This document shows positions 1 through 10,767 of a DNA stretch of 64,000 nucleotides, in pieces (the first letter of the stretch is position 1; the number at the start of each line of letters is the position of its first letter). Where the stretch lies: assembly GCA_016647705.1 (NCBI GenBank), contig CM028329.1, positions 14,657,910-14,721,909 of the forward strand, given 5' to 3'. The notes beneath the pieces are model-generated. The model searched no databases. It was not told the DNA's origin and saw only the letters and a program-made list of their open reading frames with translations. The DNA is from Eucommia ulmoides. Taxonomy: Eukaryota > Streptophyta > Magnoliopsida > Garryales > Eucommiaceae. The translations under genes were made by a program, and so were the position numbers.

Positions 1-685
1 AATATCCTGAAACAGAGCACTCGGTCGACTGCCCAGTCGACTGGACGATTCAGGGAGTAGCCTATGCAGTTCATCAGTCGACCGCTCGGTCGACTCTTCG
101 ATTCAGAGAGTTCAATTGTTTTCACCGGTCGACCTGTCAGTCGACTCTTCGATTTAGAGAGTTCAGTTGTTTTCACCAGTCGACCTGTCGGTCGACTCTT
201 CAATTCAGAGAGTTCAGCCACCATTGGCCGGTTGACTCTTCAGTCGACTGCTCCCTTCTGGATCTTTTCTCTGATCTCGTTTTTTACTCACTTTCTTTTA
301 CGATTTCGCCCCTTTATCCATTTTCTCTCTTAAATAAGCTCCACTAATATTCTTATATTTCATTTTAGTCATTCAAGATTATTTCTTTTCAATTCACATA
401 GGAGCAAATAATTTCACTTACCCAAAACACACATAAAAGATAAAATTCATTTTGTGCCATGTGTGTGTTCCTAAATAGGATATTAAGAGTTAAGATTTAC
501 CTAGGTTATTTTCCCTAATTTCTTCAAACTCTTAATTCCTCTTCATCATCTTGATATCTTCATTTAGCATCCATTCAATTTGACGTCTTCATCACTGAAA
601 CTTTAAATCTCTGAAATACTCAATTAAACATTAGTTCCACCAAAATATCAATACTTAATTGTTAATCAAAATCTTAGGATCAACA
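1..685 (-). mobile_element. Sirevirus-like copia LTR, truncated by the window start
   Basis: Read on the minus strand this begins at 685 with TGTTGATCCTAAG and continues with the same leader as the LTRs starting at 32413 (+) and 54070 (-), including the run TTTTGAT-AACAATTAAGT. The part nearest the window start holds the palindromic GTCGAC array typical of this LTR family here. It interrupts the internal region of the Athila-like element that resumes at 686, so it is the younger insertion. The other end and the matching target duplication lie outside the window. Whether it is a solo LTR or part of a longer element cannot be decided. Confidence 0.8.
21..250. repeat. 51-bp tandem array of paired GTCGAC palindromes
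   Basis: GTCGAC occurs in close pairs whose left members start near 26, 77, 128 and 179, a period of 51 bp, with a degraded fifth unit near 225-250. Within a unit the two hexamers are 12 bp apart start to start and form a near-perfect palindrome of about 20 bp, as at 76-95. The spacer carries the repeated phrase TTCAGAGAGTTCA. Palindrome clusters are known in Sirevirus LTRs, where they are thought to be regulatory; the link here is by analogy. Confidence 0.85.
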
Positions 686-2772
686 ATTGTTATTTTTGTT
701 CTTTCGACAAGGGAATACAAAAGTTCTTAAAGTCTTGTTCGGGGTTGTGTTTTTAATATTAGGGGTTACTAGAGAGATATAGTGACAAGCGTTTGTGCCT
801 CGGGTATTGTTGAATTATCGTAATTATAACGATGACCTGTTTTCTATTCCTAAGATACCCTTAGTCATTCTCCAATGCCTATCCAAGCCCTATTGATCTC
901 TTTGAACTTTCGAACCTAGATTAGTGGATAGTTGAGCCTAGTCAAGCATATGGTTTTCCTAATCCTTAAACGGTTCAAGTCATAAGCTTAGTTATTGAAT
1001 AATCCAATCCGGTGTTTAGTTAGTTATACATTTGAGTTCTCACACATACACTTTAAATAGATCTAGAATGGTTTTTATTGATATTGAGTGTTGAAATTCT
1101 AGAACACCACGTGGTGTGTGTTATTTCCCGAACTTGATCAGATTGAGGGCAGTTGAGGGAGGAACAACTTGGTTTATTCGATTAATATTGGAACTTGCAT
1201 GCGTTTACTTCTTATTTGTTAAAGTTTATTCATTTTTAGTAGTTAGTTAGTTTATTTTAGTGTTAGGGTGTTTTGCTCGAGGACTAGCAAAATTCCAAGT
1301 TTGGGGGTATTTGATAGGTTGAAAATACCTATCTACTTCTAGGCCGAATTTGGTAGTTTTTAAGTGTTTTAGTAATATTTTATGGCATTTTTGTTTGTTT
1401 TTAAGTAAATCAGGTGTAGGGACGTAATCGAGTGACAAATAAGTGAAGCGGTGAAAAATGGTAAAAGAAGCAAGGTTTCAAGACATCAAACCCATTGTCC
1501 CTACGGTCAGGCCACCGCCGAGGCGGTAGAGATGCAGGGAGAATTATGCAGAATTCACTGCCCCAGCGGTCAAGCCACCGCCGAGGTGGTGAAAGTTTAG
1601 AGAGCCTAGGGTTTGTTTTACCACCGCAGTGGTGATCTCATCGTCGAGGCGGTGAAAGTACAGAGAGTTTCATTTTTGGTTCACCACCTCAGCGGTGAAG
1701 TTAACCAACCTAGTTCACCGCTGCAACAGTGAACCACCACCACGGCGGTCTCTCTGTGCTAAAAATATCTATTTTCACTAGATATTTTTAACCTTGTATT
1801 CAAACCCTTTCTTCCCCCATTTGTAAAGAACGTTCTACACTTGTGATAGATTATCTTAAGTATCTTTTGAAGAGCTTAAAGAGGAGATTCAACATTTGGA
1901 GAAGAGGAATCATTTCAGGACCGATCTTTGGCGACAATAGATCACTCCACTTAAAGATTTGATCGTTCTTCCTTTGTTTCCATCTTTGTAACTTAACTTT
2001 TTATATCAAATGATTATGAATCTTTCTTGTTTTAATATATGTATAGTTAAGATAATGGTAGGCTAGATAAATATTATCTAGGGATTGATGTAACTTATGT
2101 AAATACATGTTTGAGTGAATATAAGTTACTTTAATGATTGTTTGTCTAAATCCAATTGTGTTTACCATTTGATTACAATTTTAATATGCTTGTTAAGGTA
2201 TTAGGGTTGGTTTTGAAAATACGGGGTTTAACACTCGGGAGAGGTAACTCCGGATTCGGACTAGGGTAAAACACATCACGACAATCTAACGACCCAGGAG
2301 GGCGTTAGAAAGTGTGTAATCCAGGAGGTTGGTTCAAGACTCATGTGGCTATGTGTTACATAAAATGCTAGAGGGGGACTTCGGCATTAACGCAAAGTCA
2401 TATAATCACCCATTTTACACTCGGGAGAGGTAATGGGCTTGTTTGAGATACCTAAATTGTCGAATAGGATAAACACCGGTATTGTTAATAAAACGAAGTC
2501 AAACATGTATCAAGTGAATGAAATATATCCCTAGGCAATCTATTTAATTAGAATTAACCTGATAGTTGTTAGTTTAACCTAGTTGTTAAATATTTAAACT
2601 CAAACATTTCTTGAACCGTCGAGATAATATAAGACTATGCAAATCACGGTATTCAATTAATCAAACACGTTTCCTAGAGGACGATATCCAATTGAAAGGT
2701 CTACTATATTAAAACTTGACCTCGTGCACTTGCGAGTATATTAAGACATGTAAAAATTAGTCACTTCCACCA
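686..2772 (+). mobile_element. Athila-like gag-only element, 3' part (internal tail plus 3' LTR)
   Basis: The stretch 686-1311 matches the 3' internal region of the full element at 36680-42193 (compare 40196-40829), including the passage before the LTR containing GCTCRAGGACTAGCAAAATTC and the polypurine tract GTTTGGGGGTATT. The LTR follows at 1312. The 5' part is missing because a copia LTR is inserted at 685/686 and the window begins there. It sits in Tat element 1 upstream of that element's pol. No target duplication can be checked. Confidence 0.85.
1312..2772 (+). repeat. 3' LTR of Athila-like gag-only element
   Basis: It starts TGATAGG directly after the polypurine tract and ends near CTTCCACCA, length about 1461 bp. 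It carries the family's palindrome cluster between about 1500 and 1750, here with arms ACCGCC/GGCGGT around a GA centre (1514-1527). It also carries the conserved block around 2230-2470 (ACTCGGGAGAGGTAA; GACCCAGGAGGGCGTTAG) seen in every LTR of this family in the window. The right end is slightly degraded, so the last bases are approximate. Confidence 0.8.
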
Positions 2773-3460
2773 GGCATTCAACATTGCTAGTGCTTTATAT
2801 GTTCAAGAAGAAAGTCTACCACAAACACCCAAACGATCTATCGCTACCACATTGTTATCTACTCACATGAACATTATGAACTTCGACCCAAAGATTGAAT
2901 TTGACAAAGGCAAAGCATGAATATGGTCCCTATTAGGGATCAAACAGAATCTGGACACTTACAAACTGGGTTTTGTTGCAAGCCTAAATAGGGGATTCAA
3001 CAAACAACCTAGAAGAAATGGAGAACTAGGGATAATACCCCATATCCGAGTCAACTTTCTGTTCACCTCAAGCATAGCCCAAGTTAAGAAAAAAGAGAAG
3101 GAAGACAAGCCATATTTCATGATAATCCTATACCAGACTAAGCTTAACCTTCCAGCACCGTGGTCAGAGAAGTCAGTCTGTGTGATCAACGAGGAAGAGA
3201 ATGATGTCGGAGCAGCAAAGCCAGTAGCAGCTTCAGTTATTGGGAAGCTCTTCCAATCCCAGTGCGAGAAGGAGCTTGGTAATCAACAAACATCTGTAAC
3301 ATCTCCTATCTGATTAGCCACCAAATACTAGAGATTATGATATCTCTAGACTCCTTTTGACTTTGTTGTTAATTTATCTTTTTGCACTGCAATAATAGTC
3401 ATACTAAGATAATAACATATTTAAAATCAAATTTTTGTGTTTACTTTTTTGGTGCCTAAA
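2773..3460 (+). other. Tat element 1 internal region upstream of the RT linker, degenerate
   Basis: Broken coding-like sequence on the plus strand, with short open stretches interrupted by stops, for example an open run at 3119-3313. By position it should correspond to the gag-protease interval of a Tat element, but I cannot recognise a protease active site. The left edge is set by the Athila-like insertion ending at 2772. The assignment rests on contiguity with the pol remnant that follows. Confidence 0.5.
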
Positions 3461-5150
3461 TAATCTTGAATATAATCCATATAATAATGAATCACCTTTT
3501 CTCAATGAGTACAATCCAGATAAGGAAATAGATCAAGAGTTAATGGAAATCAAAATGGAAGATGATAACACTGAGGAAGTCCAAAGAGCCTTAGAAAGAT
3601 TCGAGGAATGACATATCCCAGGCCAAGACGAGACTAAAAAAGTTAACCTAAGAGATCCAAAAAATCTAAGGGAAACGAAAATTGGGAAGTCGATTAGTAG
3701 CCAAGAGAGAGAAGACCCGATATCCCTGCTAAAAGAATATCAGGATGTTTTCTCATGGTCTTAAGATGACATGGTAGAACTATCAACCGATATCGTGATG
3801 TATAAGATTCCCATCAAGGAGGTAATCAGACCGATCAAGCAGAAGCTTCAGAACATGTGACCTAATATCAGTCTAAAAGTTAAGGGGGAGATCGTGAAGT
3901 AGTTCGAAGCTCGCCACATCAAAGTCTGTACTTATTGCGAGTGGTTGAGTAACATAGTGACATTATCAAAGAAAGATGGAAAGATCTGGGTCTATGTTGA
4001 CTATAGAGGCCTCAATGGGGGAAGTCTGAAAGATGACTTCCCATTGCCAAATATCCATACATCTTGGACTACACTGCTAGGTGTTGTATTTCATTCTTTG
4101 TGGATAGATTCTGTGTATATGACCAGATCCTAGTCGACGAAAAATACAAGCATAAGACCACCTTCATAATACCTTAAGGGGTCTTTTGTTATCAATCCAT
4201 GCCATTCAAACTTAAGAATGCTGGAGCAACTTATGAAAGAGCCATGACGACCTTGTTCCATAACATAATCCATAAAGAGATGAAGGTATATGTGGATGAC
4301 ATGATAGTGAAATCAAGGAAAGACAAAGACCATCTTGAACAATTAAAGAAGATGTTCAATCGCCTTCGAAAATTCTAACTGAAACTCAACCCGGCTAAGT
4401 GTGCATCCGGAGTCGTGTCTGGTAAGGTACTTGGATTCATAGTTAATCGACGGGCTATCGAAATTGATCCTACCAAGATTAAGGCCATAGTCAAAATGTC
4501 TACACCTAGAACGAAAAAGAAAATTCATGGGTTCCTGGGGAGAGTTAATTCCATCTCCTATTTCATTTTGCAACTGAAAATAACTTGTGAGACGATCTTA
4601 AAGATGCTAAGAAAAAAATCAAATGGGAAATGGAACAAAGAATGTGAGGATGCCTTGGACAAAATTAAGGCCTATCTATTGAACCCTCTTGTCTTGGTAC
4701 CACCTCAACAAGAAAAATCGTTGTTCCTATACCTCATCGTCCGAGAAATATCTATGGGTACAATGTTAGGACAACATGACAGTTCAGGTAAGAACACAAA
4801 AGATTCTCCTCCTACGAAAAAATATAGTCGAAATTAGAGAAAATCGGTTGTGCGTTAGCCTGGACTGCTAAAATGTTACGTTATTATCTGTTGTACTTTA
4901 CTACTTATTTGATTGCTAAAATGGATCCTCTAAAGTACATATTTGAGAAGCCTATGCTCACCGGAAGAATATCCAAGTTGTAAATGCTGCTGACTGAGTT
5001 CGACATTCTATATATGACTCAAAAAGCAGTTAAAGGCCAAGTAATCGTCGAGCAACTTGCTCATAACTCAAGAGCTAGCAGAAGGTCCATGGAGATTGAG
5101 TTTCCCGATGAACCTATTGCGTTTCTAACTAGCAATAAGGATGAGAAGAT
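3461..5150 (+). pseudogene. Tat-lineage Ty3/gypsy pol remnant: linker, reverse transcriptase, RNase H
   Basis: Three consecutive parts of a plant Tat-type polyprotein can be read with stops and frame changes between them. An acidic linker (about 3500-3900) contains DVFSWS and a PIKQKL-like segment. Reverse transcriptase (about 3900-4400) shows KKDGKIWV, VDYRGLN (3996-4016), DDFPLPN, a KNAGATYERAMT segment and the catalytic YVDD at 4289-4300. The connection and RNase H follow (about 4400-5100) with LGFIVNRRAIEIDP, GFLGRVN and KMDPLKYIFEKP. Most key residues survive, but in-frame stops, such as one just before 4380 and those after 4836, and a frame change near 4095 make it non-functional. The segment order and wording identify the Tat/Retand/Ogre clade rather than Athila. 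No integrase is seen downstream. Confidence 0.92.
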
Positions 5151-5510
5151 ATGGTAAATGTACTTCGACGAAGCAAGAAACTCGATGGGGCCAGCATCGG
5201 TGCCGTCCTAATCTCTTCGCAAGGTCAACACTTTCCAATTGCAACTAAGCTAAAGTTCACCAATACCAACAACATCGCCAAGTACAAAGATTGTATCATG
5301 GGCTTAGAGTTGTCCAAGAGCTTGAAGGTCAAGGAATTGATAGTGTACGGAAACTCAGAGCTGATTATAAACCAGATCACTAACGACTATACAACGAAAG
5401 ATGCCAAGCTAATCTAGTACAATAATTACCTACTAGAACTTTGTGAAGCTTTCTCAAAAATCAAGTTCGAGCATGTACCATGGCATAAGAACAATTTCGC
5501 TGATGCCCTT
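5151..5510 (+). pseudogene. Second RNase H (aRNH-type) domain of Tat element 1, truncated
   Basis: After the first RNase H a separate RNase H-like domain follows. It contains GASIGAVLISSQGQHFP, a FTNTNNIAKYKDCIMGLE segment with the catalytic-type Glu, and VYGNSELI, where family members normally have Asp at the Asn position. It continues beyond an in-frame stop near 5415 to FEHVPWHKNNFADAL. A duplicated RNase H between RT-RH and integrase is a hallmark of plant Tat elements. The Asp-to-Asn change and the stop would remove activity. The homology ends at about 5510, where an inverted repeat begins; the integrase is absent. Confidence 0.88.
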
Positions 5511-5550
5511 GAACTTAGGCCCCTCCACCAAGTGGTAGTGGCCTAAGTTC
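5511..5550. repeat. Perfect 11-bp inverted repeat at the pol break
   Basis: GAACTTAGGCC (5511-5521) and GGCCTAAGTTC (5540-5550) are perfect inverted copies separated by 18 bp. Recognisable Tat pol homology stops at the left arm. This may mark a deletion or template-switch junction that removed the rest of pol; the mechanism is inference. Confidence 0.7.
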
Positions 5551-6802
5551 ACATTGTCACTCCCTATTATAGAGTAAAAATAACAAACAAATAAAGAAAA
5601 ATAAGTCATTCAATCTCAGTTGCTAAGGAAGATTTTAGGTTTCTCTAAAGACAACAATTCCAAAATCGGGTTGAGAAATCCAAAATTTGACTAGTAATTC
5701 AAAATTCTTCAGGATTAGGAGGAATGAAGGTCGAAAACTGCTAAAATATCTAGCAAACCTGCATAACATACTATGACTTCCATGACTAACATTTTAGGAC
5801 AGATAGTTGAAAAACAAACAGTATAAGAAAAAATAAGAGGTAGGAGAAATGTTATCTAACCTTAAGTGGTCAGAAAAGTTACCTAATGCCCAACCTTAAG
5901 TGGTCGAAAATTCAACCTTCTTCTTAACCTCAAGTGGTAAAAGAAGAATACCTACTATCCTACCTTAAGTGTCTGGAGAATCTATATACTGTCCTAATCA
6001 GAGAATCCAACATGTTATCTAACCTTAAGGGGGTAGAGAATTAACCTACCATACCGTCCTACCTCAAGTGGTAAAAGGTTTTACCATTCTATCATACCTT
6101 CATGATAACTTATGATTTCGATAAACGATAGTCGATTTTGAAACCAATTTGGTACACTTGCAGTCATTACTAAACCAACAATACACAACACCTCAAATTC
6201 CCATGATACCCTCCAATAAATCAATAATAGATCAAAAGCATCATTAAATCCTATCATGTGATCTAAATTCATCAAAAGGTCGTAGACCCAAAAAAACCAT
6301 CGTGCACCATAAGATACTTGATTTTTTATTTCAAGACAAGTGTGGTACACTTTTAGAGTAACCTCCAAGATGGAGATTTCTGAAAAGCAAAGGAGACCAT
6401 CGAGGGAGGAAGATTTGCTAACGTCCGAAGAAGAAAGCTAGCGTACACCATTTTGGCAACAAGACCAAGGAACAGATACGGGAGTTCATTTTTCTTCTGA
6501 AAATACTTTGACTGACAAAAAGTGTAGGAAATATACATAGGTTGCCTATATGCTGACATTAAAAATAAATAAATAAATAAATCTAAATGGAAAGGAAGAG
6601 GTTCACCATTCAATTCCAACAAACAATTTGCAAGCCCTGGCAATAGAGGTAATCCATTTTCATCAATACATACCTAGACATAATAAATAATTGCATGGTC
6701 CATGTGTTGCACCAACGGGAAAACTCTACAGTTATTAGATTCACATTTCAAAAATATAATAATAAGTACATTGGCGAGTGTATTCAGGGATTTACATCAA
6801 TT
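5551..6802 (+). other. Tat element 1 internal non-coding region, unassigned
   Basis: AT-rich sequence without a recognisable protein. It contains the CCTYAAGTGG repeat block at 5845-6085 and an AAATAAATAAATAAAT run near 6563. It ends at the target duplication AAAGC (6803-6807) of the next insertion and resumes at 12170. I place it in Tat element 1 because it is contiguous with the pol remnant and because the sequence after 12170 belongs to a Tat 3' region. Confidence 0.5.
5845..6085. repeat. Irregular tandem repeat around CCTYAAGTGG
   Basis: The phrase AACCTTAAGTGGTC or close variants (CCTCAAGTGGTA, CCTTAAGTGTCT, CCTTAAGGGGGT) recurs about six times at roughly 35-60-bp spacing. The last unit ends in a short palindrome, GGTAAAAGGTTTTACC, at about 6069. 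No coding role is apparent. Confidence 0.65.
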
Positions 6803-6807
6803 AAAGC

Positions 6808-8124
6808 TGTTGGCAAAATATTACGTCGCCACTTTCACCACAAGTGTACATGTCAAAATTTAGTATAGATTAGGAGAGTTACAGTTATCGTGTCCACAGG
6901 GATTGGTTAAGATTATTATCGAGTACCGTAATTGTCATAACCTAACTTTATTTAGGCGATAAAAATTGAGTTTATAATTAATAAATACTAAACTAAAATA
7001 CTTATTTACCTAATTATAATATAATACTAATATTGAGACGTTTAAGGGAATGGATTATCTAGGGATTAACTTCATTTACTTAAATGTGTTTGATCTCGTT
7101 TGACTTACATTAATGGTGTTCGATTTATCTGATAATCTCTGTATCTAAAACTCACACACCAACTCTCCCAAGTATAAGATGAGTGAATATGCGACTTCGC
7201 GTCAACAAATAAGTGCCCCTCAACGTCTTACCGACACTAGGTCACATAAGTCTTGCCCCAACATCATTGATTGCACATTTTCTAACTCTATCCCCAGTTA
7301 TTAGATCGTAGTGTTGTGTTTAACCCTAGTTCGAATTCGGAGTTACCTCTCCCAAGTGTCAAACCCCGCATTCTCAGTATATCATAACAAGCATAATAAA
7401 TAAGAAGAAACAACAAACACAATCAAATAACGAAGAACAACCATTAATGAAACACCGATTTCAAATAAACCACATATTCATAAATTATATTAATCCCTAG
7501 ACAATATCCGTTTAGCTAATGGCCATAACCGTATATACAATGATAAACGAGCTAAAAATTCTCAAACAATAATCTGAAGTTAAGAAATAAATAAAGAAAC
7601 GAAGAGAACTAGTCGTTATCTGAAGATTTGACACTAAAATCGTTCCGAGATCGCTTCTCCTTCTTTGCAACATGTTATTCTCCTTCGGATTTGGTTGAGC
7701 ATTTCCCAAAAACCTCTCAAACTATTATAAACCCTAAGGGGTCTCTCATGTCCGAAATAGAGGAGAGGAGGAGGAAAATAGGGCTCAAAATATCTAAAAC
7801 AATACCTAAAATCTGGGCAGAGTGACCGTCGCGGCGGTGATTCCGCCGCTGCGGCGGTGGATGCAGCGGTGGGAGCAGATACATTCTATTGTTTCACCAC
7901 TACGGCGGTGGGTTGCAGGTTCTGAATTTTTCCCTTTTGCTTGTTTTCCAACTATTCTTCCACCGTTCTTCATCCGATTTGATCGTTTATGATCCATTTT
8001 CATCCCTTTTCACCCTACACACCTAATTTAAGAAAAAATAAATTAAAACATTTTAAAATACTATAATAACACTTGAAAACTAACTAGTTCGATTTGGAAA
8101 TAGATAGGTAAATTACATCTATCA
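6808..8124 (-). repeat. 3' LTR of the 6808-12169 element
   Basis: On the minus strand it begins at 8124 with TGATAG and ends at 6808. The palindrome cluster at about 7826-7915 includes CCGCCGCTGCGGCGG. The conserved block around 7180-7370 contains the complement of CTCGGGAGAGGTAA-like sequence. Length 1317 bp, against 1402 bp for its partner. Confidence 0.9.
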
Positions 8125-8661
8125 AATACCCCCAAACTTGGAATTTTGCTAGTTCTCAAGCAAAACACTCACACAAAAATAAAAAAACACAACTAAATTA
8201 AATAACAAGAACAACTTAAACACAAATAATCTAAACATAACGATATATGTGTTTTGAATTCTTCTATTGACCAAAATATTTTCCCTCAACAACCCCCAGT
8301 CATATCGAGTTCAGGTAGTATAACGCACCATGTGCTATTCTAGAATTTCGATATTCAATAATGGTAAACGCCCATAAAGGATTAGGATATCTATACACCT
8401 GACTGGGTTCCACTATCCACTAATGTAGGCTTGGAAGTTCAAAAAGATTAATAGGACTTGGTTCGATTTTGGACCATTTGGCTAAGGGTATATCGGTAAT
8501 ATAAAACGTGTTAACATCGTTAACTTAACATTACCCAAGGCTCAACGCTTGGCACACTCACACTCGAACCCCCATAGATTAATTCGAAACAACCCTAAAC
8601 AATCATTTAAGACTGACGTACTCATTTGTCAAAAGAAATGAAAATAGAACAATATTTACAT

Positions 8662-8706
<45 letters not shown>

Positions 8707-9939
8707 AAACCACACCCCCAAACCTATTTGATTTTTAAAATTTCATGGTTGTGGTTAAAATGAAAGAAAAATGACAAGTGAGTACTCGAATACTGAACCA
8801 ATCTGAAGTTTTCCCTAAACTCAATCACTCACTTCAAGCAGCATAAATGAATGCTAACTTGATTGCACTTAAATTGTGCCTTCGGTTTAGAGATATAGGT
8901 TTGGAAAAAGTTCTTGGCCAGGGTATTAGTTATGTGTTCAGAATTGAAATGGCTTATAGGCTTCGACAGGGTAACGAGGGATAAACATTTTGTAAGGTAA
9001 GCTTCAAAGGCTCAAGTGATCAAAATGAATGCCTAAATCATGTCTCCTAAACTACCTCGCCTAGGATTTCACCTCAAGCTTCCCCTCAATTAGGTTCTAG
9101 AATCCTTAAATTGTCATGAGTTTTGCTAATCAATAATCTTCCTCAAATCAATTGAATAACTATACATTGAGTCTATGTGCTCGTGCAAATTAGGATCCAC
9201 AATAACTTTTACCAAAACGTATTGTCAAGCACACAGAACACACATAAATGGGCATTACCCTTGACTTCGAAAACAACCAAGGGGTAATATCATCATCGGA
9301 TAATAGACCAGATGAACGCAAAACTCAGCATGCAACAACAACAATACAAAAACATTCTCCACTAAACAAACATGCAATACGGTAAAATAATAAAACATAC
9401 TAACATCCCACACATCACCGCCAAACTTAAAACGGACAATGTCCTCAGTGACCCAATCATTAATCTCAACATTTGAAATTAAAGCATGCTGGCGAAGGGG
9501 GTTTAGAACACGTACCTGGGAGGCGAGAGAATCTAGCCTCCGAATCAATGCGGCTGTGATGGATGTAACTTATTTTTGCCTTGGGTTACCTCCCAAAAAA
9601 TGTGTGGTTTATTCTCCTCAGCCTAACATGGAGAAGTGCTCTTCAAATAGTGGCTTCTACCTATAGTAAGTGTCAAACAACATCACATACCGGTCTTGAT
9701 TCAGAACGCCCTCAAGATTGGCAAGATGTTGCAATGTATGGCTCGATCTTTCAACTCAATTCTTCTCTGGATTTTGTGCTTGGGGAGCTTGAATGTACTG
9801 AGCTGGAAACGAGATAGGATAGGTGAGCCACATCAGATCCCCATAGATGTGATCGTCATGGCTCAAGTGCGGCATCACCAACTAGAATTCAAACGGCAAA
9901 AACTCACAACGATTAATATGTGAATCTCTATCGCCAATC
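8125..9939 (-). other. 3' non-coding interior of the 6808-12169 element
   Basis: This region is conserved between copies (compare 20329-22052 on the minus strand and 39024-40829 on the plus strand) but carries no sustained reading frame. Read on the minus strand it ends in the polypurine tract complementary to AATACCCCCAAACTTG (8125-8140). A second copy of the AAGTTTGG motif lies near 9420, next to sequence reading GGACATTGTCCGTTTTAAG. Both features are typical of the 3' region of Athila-related elements. Confidence 0.75.
8664..8701. repeat. Poly-T tract, 38 T
   Basis: An uninterrupted T run inside the 3' interior of the element (an A run on the element's sense strand). The corresponding place in the copy near 40180 has only a short A run, so this is a local expansion. 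Confidence 0.95.
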
Positions 9940-10717
9940 TACACTTGGGTTCTCTCCCAATTAGCTTGATCGTCTTCGATCTCACCCAAGTGCCTTCTGT
10001 TTGCTTCTAGTTCTTTACGGTGGCTTTCATATTCGGATATGATTTATTTATCTCTCAATGCCACCATCTCTGACTCAGCCTCAACATAGCAGATAAGCTG
10101 ACTGATTTGCGTCTGAAGAGATATTACGGTCACATCGATGTCGGCACAGACCGTCTCAATATAATCAAGACGATCCTCGTGCTCATTGATCCGGTCATGC
10201 ATCTCCCTCCAAAACGCTTGAGTCTCCCTAATAAAATCAGCGAATATTTCCTCCAGGGCGGGGGAAGACTCAACATATTGGTCCGGTGTATCAATCCATG
10301 GCGCCATAGTGGTGAAACTATCCCCTAAGCTTTGGTGACTTGGTGAATAATTTCAATAGTGATAATCATAGGCCGTCAGTTCCACTAATGACCAAATATC
10401 TTTATCCACGATTAGGTATCAGAAAGAGGAGGTATCGTTTCCTCCTTCCACCCATGTTCTAGTTGCGGCTGATAACCCGTCGAGGAAATTCAGGAGTTAA
10501 CATTTTCTCGGGAACCCATGATTCAAAAACTGAAATATCAACTCGTTGTAAAGATCCTAAGCGCAATAAAATGGCTCAAAATCTTGTTAAAAGAAATGCA
10601 TCAATACTCGTCAATCTAACATCTTTAAGCACCCTGCATAAGAAATAAAAACAAAACTACAAAAAAAAAATTATACACAAAAGAAATGCATAAATTAAAA
10701 TCAGGTCATTTACTCAC
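9940..10717 (-). pseudogene. Broken gag-like frame of the 6808-12169 element
   Basis: On the minus strand, after the putative intron acceptor at 10634, a gag-like frame runs to about 9940. It has a short segment related to the C-terminal part of the plant Retrotrans_gag domain (FLNHGFPRE, LLNFLDGL, TRTWVE), then a linker. A charged, probably coiled-coil region follows (FIRETQAFWREMHDRI, SLQTQISQLIC). Stops interrupt it in the first third and after VALRDK near 10044. The start codon would be the ATG equivalent at 10715-10717, which is GTG in this copy. A capsid-like packaging role is likely for the family; this copy is dead. Confidence 0.75.
10634..10713 (-). other. Putative gag-leader intron (80 nt), copy 1
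   Basis: On the minus strand this begins GTAAATGACC and ends in a T-rich stretch finishing CTTATGCAG. It matches in position and ends the better preserved 72-nt copy at 38156-38227 (GTAAGTAACT ... CATGTAG). The donor and acceptor survive here although the adjacent start codon has changed to GTG. No transcript evidence is available. Confidence 0.55.
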
Positions 10718-10743
10718 AATATCAATAATAATCTAAAACCCAA

Positions 10744-10761
10744 TCCCTAGCAACGGTGCCA
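10744..10761 (-). other. Primer-binding site, tRNA-Asp type
   Basis: The minus strand reads TGGCACCGTTGCTAGGGA a few bases inside the 5' LTR. It differs from the complement of the plant tRNA-Asp 3' end (TGGCGCCGTTGCCGGGGA) only by transitions. This is the usual primer of Athila-related elements and fixes the element's orientation. Confidence 0.85.
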
Positions 10762-10767
10762 AAAACT

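Noticed and set aside
64..333. Open frame of 89 codons with repeated segments
   Set aside because: It is produced by the 51-bp palindromic array, whose period also divides by three, inside a copia LTR.
6353..6643. Minus-strand open frames at 6081-6368 and 6353-6643 as candidate host genes
   Set aside because: They are short, overlapping, without domain motifs, in AT-rich sequence inside the Tat interior, and lack a plausible promoter or exon structure.
8664..8701. Poly-T as a LINE or SINE tail in reverse
   Set aside because: The sequences on both sides are continuous with the conserved interior of the LTR element, and no LINE or SINE body or target duplication is next to it.
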